Assembly: GCA_008638375.1 (NCBI GenBank)
Contig: CM018043.1
Location: forward strand, 42,624,651-42,688,650
Origin: Nyssa sinensis
Taxonomy: Eukaryota; Streptophyta; Magnoliopsida; Cornales; Nyssaceae
Reading direction: 5' to 3'
DNA length: 64,000 bases
Notes under the pieces: generated by a model
The model's input: only the letters and a program-made list of their open reading frames with translations
The model's database searches: none
What the model was told of the DNA's origin: nothing
Translations under genes and position numbers: made by a program
Shown here: positions 54,674 through 64,000 of the stretch, piece by piece
Layout: the number at the start of each line of letters is the position of its first letter
Numbering within the stretch: the first letter of the stretch is position 1

Positions 54674-57483
54674 GCGTGTGTGTAAAAGTCTTGCAAGCAT
54701 TTACTGCACTAAACCAAATGAAGAAAAAGGAAACAGGCAGTCGAAATGTAGGAAAATGAAAGTCAGAAAAGGGGGAAAGCAAAAGGGGGAGTTAAGGAAG
54801 GTGGTTGCAAGGTGGGAAATTTACTATTTATATATGAATACGTGGGGTGTTAGGGAAGAAAAATTAAGGGAGGGGCGGTTTCAACATAAAAGCATTCCAC
54901 TCATGCATTGCAATTAGAACCAGCAAGAAGAAAAAAAAAAAGGAAGAAAGAGAGGAGAAAAAGAGGAACAGTTGGGCACAACAGGAGGTGCGAAGCAGGA
55001 AGAAAGAAAGAAAAAAAAAGGAAGGCTTGCGGTTGGAACTTGGCTACGGTTGCAGCAGAAGCAAAAAAAAAAAAAAAAAAAAAGAATAAGGAATCGAATC
55101 AGGTTGGTATAATGGATCAATTCAATTTGTTTTTTAAATTTAAGCATGAAAGCATGAACTGTGGTTTTTTTTATTTTTTATTTTTTATGAAAGTATGAAT
55201 TATAGACATTATATTAAGGTTGCATGAGCATTGGAATTATAGAAATTATGCAACAAAGAACAGAGCAAATTGATGAAGAAAACAATAGGGAAATGGATTT
55301 ACAAGTTGTTCGGCTAAATTGGTTTTTAGGATTGTAAGGCATGAAGCTTGGGTTTTATGATGGGGAAATGATCCCCATAGGTGTGGCAACACATAGAAAC
55401 AATGAGGGATCAAAATAATGTAGAAAAAAGTGAGAAAATGGAAGGAAAAAAAGGGGCTACCGGAAAATCGCACAGCTCCATTGGAGCTGTGATTTTCCCT
55501 ATTTTGGGGGAGATTCGGCACTTCGATCAAAAAATCGAGGGTAGATTTGAGTTTTCCATGACCTGTAGGTATGAACCCCACTGAAAAACGCAAGAAAATC
55601 TATCGTTGGCGAGTCACCGTTGACGGAGAAGATGACCAGCCATGCGTGGGAGGCTGCTGTGTGGCTAGGGTTTTTGTGATTTAATTTGGGCCAAACCGGG
55701 TTGGGTCTGACCCAACCCACCCATTCAGATGGCTGCCCAACACTATTACTTCATGGGTAAAATTTTTAATTTGAGTTTGGGAGGTGTTTGGTTGGAAAGG
55801 AGAAGCTATCCAATGATTGGCTTACAAAGTACAAGAAATGAAAAATAATGAAAAATTTTTAGGAAATGGAAAAAAATTTGGTATGAGCAGTGAATTGAAC
55901 CTGTGACCAAGGGGGAAAGAGTGAGAAGCTTAGCCCACTATGCCACCAAGGCACATGTGGTTTGTTTGGGCTCAAATACTATATGTATTAGCTACATTTA
56001 ATTAATTTAATAAATTAGTTTAAATTAATTAAATTTAGATTAAATGAGTCGAATGAATAATGAAAACTTACTATTTTGGACCTTCTAGATTTAATGGTGA
56101 GGTCCGTGTCACGAGACGGAGTCCCAAAAAATAAAATACCTGCAGAATGCCAAAATGACCAAAATGCCCCTATCGCTACCCGAACCCAAATGAAATTTTG
56201 TGAAAGCCTAAACCAATTTTCTTCAACGTTCTGAACTCAACGGTAGAGTCTAAATTAGTAAAAGAGATACTTATAATAATGAAGGATAAAATTTGATGAA
56301 TAGCATTAAAACTGAAACGTGTTTACTGATATATAGGGGACTCGAAAGGAAAAGAGGAAAATTATAGAATATTAAGGCATTGATATGGTAAGTGAATTCC
56401 TATCTCTTATACATGGTTTTCCAATCCAAAATCTTTCTATTACTGCCAAAACTTGTACTCATGTATGTATCCACTATTATTGTTCCTACCATTGATATTT
56501 TCCTATCTCGTGGAGACCTATTGACTGATATCTCATGATTTGACTCATTGTACTGATACTTATCATGATGTTTCATATCTTATGTACTTGTGATATACTC
56601 CTGATTCATGTTAAATGTCGGGTTTTATGCTCAGTCACATTACCCATCCGATGCTATCTGATTGACTGGACCTACGGGTCAAGTCCAGTGAACGGACACA
56701 TGGCAATGATGGCAGTTTTTATGCAGTGAGTTAAAAGGGAATTTTATATGCATTCATGTTAAGGGGGGTATGCCGGGCCCCCAAAAGATCGAGGGTCTAC
56801 CAAATCCTGAACAGAGTAAATGCATCATTCGTATTTGACTGTTATATTGACATTTATTGGATTCATAGGAGGTTTTCATTTCCCTATGAATAGTTTTATG
56901 TTGATTGTTCCTATTTATTGGACTTGACTGTGATCATTTTATTGTGGTAGTATTCATGTTGATTGTGATTATTGTGCTTCATCCATATCCATGTTATACC
57001 ACTACTCACACTTGTTATTGGGCTTTACTGTTCATTGGCCATTGTGGCATTTTACTGTTAACTGCAACCGTTGTCATGACTGGTTATCATGTTACCTTTG
57101 AATTCATATTTTCCAATGAAATTCCTAACCCGTATTTAAGATAGGCTTTTACTTATTGAGTTTGTTAGCTCACCCCATTTATTATATTTTTCAGGTGAGA
57201 ATGCTATAATAGGAGATCAGGAACGTAGGGAGGCAGTTGAGGAACATGATAAATAAATGTAGTCTCTCCTATGTACTCACCACCTAAGAGCGGTTCATGT
57301 TCAGTTTATGTTGAGTTATATTTTAGTTGACAAACCATGTTTTGTATTAAGACTTCCACACTTTAATGTTATGTTTATATTATTTACTGTTATCATTGGC
57401 ACAAAGAATGAAACAAGTAAGAACGACCATAGGGTCGGCCCCGAGACACGAGATCTGCATAGGGTGGGTTTTGGGTCGTGACA
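54235..57483 (+). repeat. Solo LTR, 3.25 kb, nested in another LTR
   Basis: It starts TAAAACACCCCGACCC (first TG lost or altered) and ends GGGTCGTGACA. GTATG flanks it exactly on both sides (54230-54234 and 57484-57488), a perfect 5-bp target duplication. It carries the palindrome region near 57157-57173 and splice-like GTAAGT (56388) and TTTTTCAG (ends 57194). A tRNA-like stretch lies at 55879-55952 on the other strand. Several (TA)n tracts are present. No gag-pol. Confidence 0.8.
55879..55952 (-). other. tRNA-like sequence with A and B boxes
   Basis: Minus-strand TGGTGGCATAGTGGGCTAA resembles a tRNA D-arm with Pol III box A, and 30 bases on GGTTCAATTC resembles box B; the stretch is 74 nt and ends CCA. 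The acceptor stem does not pair, so it is not a working tRNA. A similar box B (GGTTCAATTCC, 47029-47039) occurs in the related LTR at 42.8-47.5 kb, again antisense to the LTR. Confidence 0.45.
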
Positions 57484-59288
57484 GTATGAGAATGTCATAT
57501 AATCAAATAAGGATGTCAATAACCAAGATCTTAATGAGTCAACAACAGGTGAAAGTATCAAATCATGGAAATCAATATCGTTAGACAGGTATAGAGTATA
57601 AATTGGCAGCATCAAAAAGTAACTGTGACATGGCTAGGAGTAACACATGAGAGAGTTTGGGTTTACTTACCTTAGACTAGCTTCCCTTCCTACTACTCGA
57701 TGTTAGTTTCCTTCTCCTTCCCTTTAGAAGATCCTATAATCATGAATTTCACATTAGATCGGTACTCATTTTATTTGTTTTGTACTTTTGATAACTTTAG
57801 TAATTTCTAAGGATTTATTTTATCAGTTTCTAATTATTTACTAGCTTTATTTCCTTTAATAATATTATCGTTAAGTTTTTTTTTAAAAAATATTTATTCT
57901 AATTAATTTTTAGCTTATTTGTGTCTTAAATTAAGTCTAGGGGCATTTTCATAATTTTAAACTTTATGTGTCATATTTTTCAGTATCTCATTTGATAAAA
58001 CGAACTCCACCGTTGAGTCCAGAATGCTCAAAATAGTTAAGATAGACTATCTTTTGTATTTCATTGGCTCTAGGTATCATTAAGGGTAAAATAGTAATTT
58101 TATGTTTTACGTGTCTGTATTTTGGAACTTAATTTCACAAAATAGACTCTGCTATTGAGTCCGGAATGTCCAAAAATGTTAAGATAGCCTTTTTCGGATC
58201 TCAATTTGAACTTTATTTGCTTTATTTATGGTCAAGGTAAAATAGTCATTTATCCTATTTATAAAATAATTAAAATAATTATTTAAGTATTAAATTATTT
58301 TTCCAGGGATTTATTTGAATAAAATTCCTAATTTTTGGGCCAATATAAGATTATTTAGAACTTTTGGGGTCAAACCGTAATTTAGAAAAGTTATGATTTT
58401 TCTTATTTAAATTAAACCAGTGAACCAAAGGGTTCTTGGGTTGCAACCCTAAATCAGTCCAAGTGGCCCCTGAACCAACCGGTTCAGGCTACTTCAGAGA
58501 ACTGGAGTAGCATAGCCCTGTTACACTCCTTATCCAAGGTTTAGGTCATCCCTATATTCAGATTTCTAATTTATTAACCTTACATCCAAACAGGCTATAT
58601 GACTTATTAAAATAAAACTTAAGGTTCCAAAACAACACAATTCCATTAATCCATATTTGTGTTCAGTTAGGTCCCGACCCGACCGGACCCAAGGTTCAAC
58701 CCGAGAGACTAAAATGACCTGTCTTCCCTTATGTTTTTTTCGGCCACTGTTCCTGCATCTTCTCCGGTGTCGGCACCGAAACTGTATATTATTTTCTTAC
58801 TTTTTCTCCTTGTTTTGATGTCTAGTTTTGTAGATTTTCATATCAAATTGATCCTAGGAACCCCCAGCAGTCAATTAGGAATGGTTTGGACCTCAAATAG
58901 TCTAATTTTCGGTACTTATTCAAATTTTTTGGCAATATTTCGATTATGATTTTTGGGTTATAAAATGGTCATTTCTTGACTATTTTTCCTAATTCAAAGT
59001 GTTTTGGCTTCTTGAAATGATTTCCTACGTGTTCCTATTCACCAAACTAAGTTTGGTTCAATTTCAATTTTACCAATTTTGGGCCGTGAGTTACAAAGCA
59101 ATTTCTTGGGTTTTCCTTTAGTTTTTCTTACTGATTTTGGTTCTTATTTGTTCAAGAATTACTTTACTATGGTAATATTACTTTAGAATTAAAATTGAGA
59201 CAACAAAAACTAAATTTGTTACCTGTTTTGTCAACCTTCCTTTTCCCAGAATTTTCCTTTTTCCCCTATGTTTCCTTCTTTTACTCCT

Positions 59289-59324
<36 letters not shown>

Positions 59325-59894
59325 GTTTCTCTCTCCATTTCTCTCCCCTGTTCCTTCCTTTAACCGACCTTGGGTCGGTGGTGGTGCCACATGCCCCATT
59401 TTCTATTTTTTTTTTCTTTTCCTTCCACCTGTTACCCATGCTACAAACACACACCACACACATCACACACACCCTCAGCTACATACACATGGTGCATGTG
59501 ATACACACACACACCACTCACATTCACACACGGCTCAATATATATATATATATATATATACATCTCTACATATATATATATATATACATATACATTGTTA
59601 TTTATTTATTTATACATATGTTTGTTTGTTTTTTATTATTATTATTATTTATTTCATCTTTTACTTATTTTATTTATGTTTTTCCCATTTCGATTTCGGA
59701 GTCGAATCATTTTGGTCATTTTTTGATGTTCGTGACTTCTTGGACAATTTAACGTTGCTTGCCCACTCTTAAATTTTTATTCATAGCCTACAGTTGTCAT
59801 TCCAATATATCAGATAATTTACTATTTATATTTTTATCCTTAAACATTATTATCATAATGTATTTATTTAATTAGGTCGGGGTATTACCCAAAA

Positions 59895-60550
59895 GGTTTC
59901 CACTTGATGGCGATTTGGTAATTTTGATGATAACAATGCATTGATTGTGCTACTAATAATTTATCCTTAAGTTTAATCCACACAAGCTAATTAACCTTAA
60001 TTGAATATCCATCAATTAACAAAAATTCAAGAAAATGGAAGGTGGCATACAAAGATGAAGAAATTTGGACCATGGCAATGGATTGGAAGCATTCAAACTC
60101 AGGAACCTCAACATGAAGAATCATGTAATTTTTCTTTTGGGTTTTGAATATTTTACGATATAATTGAACCAATTAAAAATATTATTGGATTTAGGGAATC
60201 TTATTAGTTAAATTTATTTTTCTAAAGGAAATTAAAGCCCCACACACATTTTTGATAAATCAGTTGACCTAGTAGTCTACTTAGTCGACTAACTTAAGTG
60301 GACTAAGGAAAATTTCTTAAAACTGGGAAATTTAGTTGACCCAAACTATAAATCAGTTTACCGAAAAATTTCCTAGTCTTAAATCTATAAATTTAGTGGA
60401 CTATGCCTTAAAATATTTTCAAAATCTGTAAGAATCAGTTGAACCCAAATAATTGGAATAAGGCTTTGTTGAGTTTAGAGTCTAGTAAGAATCAATCGAC
60501 TAAATTAGGCTATATGTTGGAAACCTTCACTACTAAGTTAGTCGAATGGA
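59895..60550. other. Intergenic repeat DNA with LINE 3' tail
   Basis: GGAATAAGGCTTTGTTGAGTT (about 60457-60476) matches the 3' terminus of the LINE family at 10262-10284. Around 60260-60540 are several AGTCGACT-type and GTTGACC blocks like those at 28.4-28.7 kb. No gene is visible. Confidence 0.5.
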
Positions 60551-60557
60551 TACTATA

Positions 60558-60991
60558 TGTAACATCCTGACCCAATATAATTGGGTAATTATGACTAATG
60601 ATGATTATCATTGGAGATTAACCGAAAAAGGACAATGAGCAACTTAGTTGAGGTAATTAGACTATGAAGTTTGGAAACAAGGAACATATGTGTGCCATGG
60701 ACATTAAATTCAATGACAAGATTAATATTTGATGAAAAAGCTAACTAGTGTTGATCAATAAATTAAAACATGAATAATCATGGAAATTAGTGCACAAATG
60801 CACCCTACGAGGACGTGTGGTCTTAAGGGGGGAGAATGTGATACTCTTATCTCACATTGATTGGGTGGGAGTAATATAATTGGTATATAAAATACCACAA
60901 GTCTTACTTTTAATAACTTGTGATTAAGTTTTTGAGTTATAATGTTATAGGCTCTTTAGGTTGTGTGTATAGTGGGTTTGGGGCGTTACAA
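60558..60991. mobile_element. Small TGTAAC...GTTACA insertion
   Basis: The ends TGTAACATCCTGACCC and GGGGCGTTACA are LTR-like inverted termini. Inside, CTTAAGGGGGGAGAATGTGATA (about 60821-60842) looks like a polypurine tract next to an LTR start. The flanks give only an offset match (ACTAT), so a duplication is not clear. It is probably a deletion derivative of an LTR element. Confidence 0.4.
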
Positions 60992-62160
60992 CTATTCTTC
61001 CAAATAAACTCTACTTTTGGAGGCTACCACAATACCCATAGGCTTTTTACCTTAGCCTAATTAGAAGCCTTCATTCCGTAAGGACATTTCACATCGGGAA
61101 AGAAAGTAGAGTTATGGCTATCAATCTAGCCAGGATCACACTACGGACTATAACTCCCACTTTTGTATTATTTTATGGAAAGACAAGCAACTCTTGTGAG
61201 TATGTTAATATTTTTTATCAATGCTTAAACACAATCTGATAATGATCATGTCCTCTGTGTGTGAACCTTGATACTAGTAAAAGGTACTTATCAAACATTA
61301 AAAAATTTAAAATTAATTCATTTGTATTGCATTAATTATTACATATAACAAATGTAAGATCTAAAAGTTGGCAATGGGTATTTCTTCAACATATGACTTT
61401 TAAGATAAAAGGTGTCTCTTAAAAAAATATCTCTTAGTTTCCTCTATTTGAGGGATCTTTTGAATCTTTAATTTTGCTTGCGTTTAGAAAGTTCTAACCC
61501 AGAAAATATGGTTGATAATTTGACAAACTTTGGAAACTGCTTTTGTATTGATATTTTTTTTTCTAAAGTACACTTTTTTCATTTTCTGTTGGTTGGAGCA
61601 ATTTTACAAAACTGAAAAGTCCCTCCATAATATTGGAAACCGAGACCGGGTCTAGGAAGAAACATTTTATTCCAAGTGGTCCATTGACTTTGAATTTATT
61701 TGAAATGAAGGACAAGGTTGTTGAGATGTATTTTTTAATGACAATTTTGCCACTAAAAATGAAGACATCATGGTTGTGATTCTTAATCCTAAATCAAAAT
61801 ATAGTTTTTTATGGCTCTCTCCAAAAAGATCCACTCTCATGCACAATCAACATAGCCGACGGATCTTAAATATTTTTTATTCACTTTTAAAGATTTGTTA
61901 CTCTTCTCCATAGAAAAAATCAATTGCTACTATTGGAGAAGTTTGTTGGAAATATCAGTGGTTCCTTTTATAAGATGGCTTGTACTCAATTTTCTTTTGT
62001 TCATTGTCACAATTAATATGTGGTAAATATAACAGTACCCAATTTCTTATTTAGAACAGAACCAAGAAAAATTCAACCCCAATTCAATGGTCTTTCACTT
62101 TTAATTTTGCCTAATTTATTGTATCCACGACCATATAACCATTGGTAAGCTGCATTCACA
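60992..62160. other. Intergenic region upstream of the receptor-kinase pseudogene
   Basis: No repeat ends, RNA gene or coding frame is recognised. It may include the former promoter of the pseudogene at 62161. Confidence 0.35.
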
Positions 62161-62610
62161 ATGGTTCTAGTTTCCATGGAAAAGCTTCACTTACACAAAA
62201 TTCTCTTTCCTTTTTTTTTTCTCTTCATCTGTCTTTCATCTCCCCAACTCATTTCTTTAGATTATACTCCTAAAGAAACGTACTTCATAAATCGTGGATC
62301 AAATGTATCCATCAAATTGGGCAATGGAAACTTTGTTAAGGATGAAATTTCTGGCTCCATTTCCATCAAAGGGAAGAGTGGCACTATCGATGAAAACAAC
62401 CCCAAAACAAATATCTCTCATCTCTATTAAACATAAAGAATTTTCAAACACCCTTCTTCCTACAAGTTCAAGATTGATAAAAAGGCACTTATTTGGTATG
62501 CCTTTATTTCCATCATTTGTCTAATCTCACCACAGTTGTGTTTAATGTTTAGGCTTCTGGATTTTTGCCCTTTCTCTAATTTCACCACAACTGTGTTCGA
62601 TGTCTTGAAT
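62161..62610 (+). pseudogene. Malectin-like receptor kinase (CrRLK1L-type) N-terminal pseudogene
   Basis: The ATG at 62161 opens a frame with a hydrophobic signal peptide (FPFFFLFICLSSP) followed by the start of a malectin-like ectodomain: YTPKETYFINRGSNVSI, where the family has a Cys in place of this Arg (FINCGS). The frame stops at 62430, and the homology goes on in other frames with stops: HPSSYKFKIDKK, then SNLTTVVFNV and ASGF, as in CrRLK1L proteins. The rest of the ectodomain, the membrane helix and the kinase are not visible downstream. Working proteins of this family sense cell-wall state or RALF peptides at the plasma membrane; this copy is a truncated relic. Confidence 0.7.
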
Positions 62611-64000
62611 TTTGAAACTATTTATAAACAACAAAATTTATTGTTTGAGATGTAGCAAAATGGTGAACCATTAAAATAGTAAAATTTTACTGTTTTACAG
62701 CTAGGGAAATTTTAATCACCATGCCTCATAAATACTGATTTTTCTATGACAATTTTTTTACTACGATGAAAGTATCTTAAAGAATCCAAAATGTGGCTCA
62801 AAAGTTAAATAAAATTTGTAATAAATTGAAAATTTCTTTATTTTATGAAATAGTAAAATTTTATTATTTTGCAAAAGAGTAAAATCTTACTGTTTTTGTA
62901 ATGACTAAAATTTTCCTATTTTTGTAGCGATTTTCTCCTAAACTTTCGTATGCAATATGGATCATGTTTGATAGATCTCGATTTTTAGAGTCCAAATATA
63001 TAAATTTTATTAAAAAAATGGATTTGTAATTTGTAAGTTATTGAGAAAAAAATTCAAACGCTACTTGATTTCAAGGGCTATTAGTTACTAAACATGAAAA
63101 TCTTATACATTAAGAGATGTTCTAGTTACAAAAAAATTGAGAAACCTCTAGATAATTTTGTTTAGGCTTGGATATATGGATAATAATGCTATTTTTGCTA
63201 TACCTTTGACCAAAAATCCCTTTAAAGATAAGCTCATCCCCAAAAGAGTGACTCTAAATATATATTTTTGGATTAAAAATTGGAAAGTCTTTCAAGCAAA
63301 CACCTCTAAATATTTTTTAAATAAAACAAACAGTTTTCGAAAAGAGGCTTAGGATCTCTCCAAAGAGATGCCTCTAATTTATACTAAAAGAAATCCCAAA
63401 TTTAAATGTTGAAAAATTCAATTCAAAGTTGAACTCTCTAAAAAAATTTCCATTTTAAATTATCTTCCTTTCGTATAAGAGAAAAAAAGAGATTCTAAGA
63501 GTTAAAATATAAGGGAATTTAATTTTGAGTTTAATTCTTTAACGTGTAAATTTGGGATTATTTTAAGATACATTAGAGGCATCGCTGAAATTCCTTATAA
63601 CTTGGTCGTCTATCTTCAGCCAAAAAAAAAAAAAAAACTTAAAGGTGAATCTCTTTTTAACTCGAATTGAAGGGTGTCAACTATATGACTTTGGTTGTGG
63701 TAAATAAATTTGAAAGGGCTTAGATTTAGGAACAAAAGATTAAAATAGTTGATGTGTATAGTTAAAACATTTAGCAAAATTTATTCCACTTAAACATCAC
63801 ACTACATAAAAGTCTTGATAAAACTTATAAATAATGATCTTAATAGAACTTATAAGTATTTAAATTATATTGCTGATATAGAACAAGTTGTTGAAGCATT
63901 TGAGGAACAATGAGAGTATTCCTAAGTCCCGTTCCAAACAAAAGTACTAGTAAACTCAGAATTGGTCAGTCATAGTTTTGGGAATGAAACTAATCTGAAA
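62611..64000. other. AT-rich intergenic DNA
   Basis: The segment about 62960-63090 repeats DNA at 18640-18790. TAAAATTTTACTGTTTT-type motifs recur several times at 62670-62930. No gene, RNA or element end is supported. Confidence 0.4.

Larger units (their letters stand above)
53077..59889 (-). repeat. Solo LTR (about 3.6 kb) split by another LTR
   Basis: It starts TGTCACGACCC on the plus strand and ends GGGGTATTACC, the reverse of the large-LTR family, so its sense is minus. Flanks CAAAG (53072-53076) and CAAAA (59890-59894) are a possible 5-bp duplication with one mismatch. The two parts are 53077-54234 and 57489-59889. The conserved palindrome TGAGCTAAATTAGCTCA lies at 53479-53495. Low-complexity tracts include (CT)n at 59288-59322 and (TA)n at 59537-59590. 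No gag-pol. Confidence 0.65.

Noticed and set aside
54908..55198. Lys/Arg-rich ORF at 54.9-55.2 kb
   Set aside because: Purine-rich low-complexity DNA within an LTR; no motif.
55879..55952. Functional tRNA gene
   Set aside because: A and B boxes are present but the acceptor stem does not pair.
59195..59752. 185-codon plus-strand ORF
   Set aside because: Mostly translation of (CT)n, (CA)n and (TA)n tracts.

Overview
The window is plant nuclear DNA, most likely from a eudicot with a repeat-rich genome. It is AT-rich and contains genes with GT-AG introns, plant Ty3/gypsy (Tat-type) and Ty1/copia elements, large solo LTRs, hAT elements, MITEs and an L1-type LINE. I recognise one ordinary host gene that looks intact and one host pseudogene. 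Nearly all remaining recognisable sequence is transposable elements, several nested in each other. All coordinates were read by eye; no alignment or search was run.

Region by region. 1-4673: 5' part of a decayed Tat-like gypsy element on the minus strand (RNase H, RT, protease, gag, PBS, LTR). 4674-7137: AT-rich intergenic DNA with hAT-like remnants. 7138-13663: a six-coding-exon GOT1 (Golgi transport) gene on the minus strand, with a LINE and a dispersed repeat in its last intron and a possible leader exon near 18.13-18.23 kb. 14286-17301: a hAT element, between the GOT1 start codon and the possible leader exon, that carries a foldback MITE and a small copia-type element. 19.2-26.4 kb: large-LTR fragments, a microsatellite, and a deleted copia element (21307-23965) with a perfect target duplication. 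26571-31325: a dispersed repeat interrupted by a hAT MITE and a solo LTR; the uninterrupted copy at 7.4-8.7 kb gives both empty sites.

32249-48403: a Tat-like element with two LTRs, the main object of the window. Its gag-pol lies on the minus strand and is broken by frameshifts, an RNase H deletion and a 4.65-kb solo LTR in gag. Between integrase and the 3' LTR it has a 62-bp tandem array and, on the plus strand, an intron-containing antisense gene of the plant Transposase_28 type with its own TATA box. A second short plus-strand ORF has a TATA box and a poly(A) signal. 48404-53076: remains of another LTR element with a hairpin-forming minisatellite. 53077-59889: one solo LTR inserted into another. 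59890-64000: a LINE tail, a small TGTAAC-bounded insertion and a broken malectin-type receptor kinase gene.

Only GOT1 looks like a working cellular gene. The most unusual biology is the antisense transcription unit or units carried by the Tat-like element, and a conserved palindrome plus splice-site arrangement shared by four diverged large LTRs.
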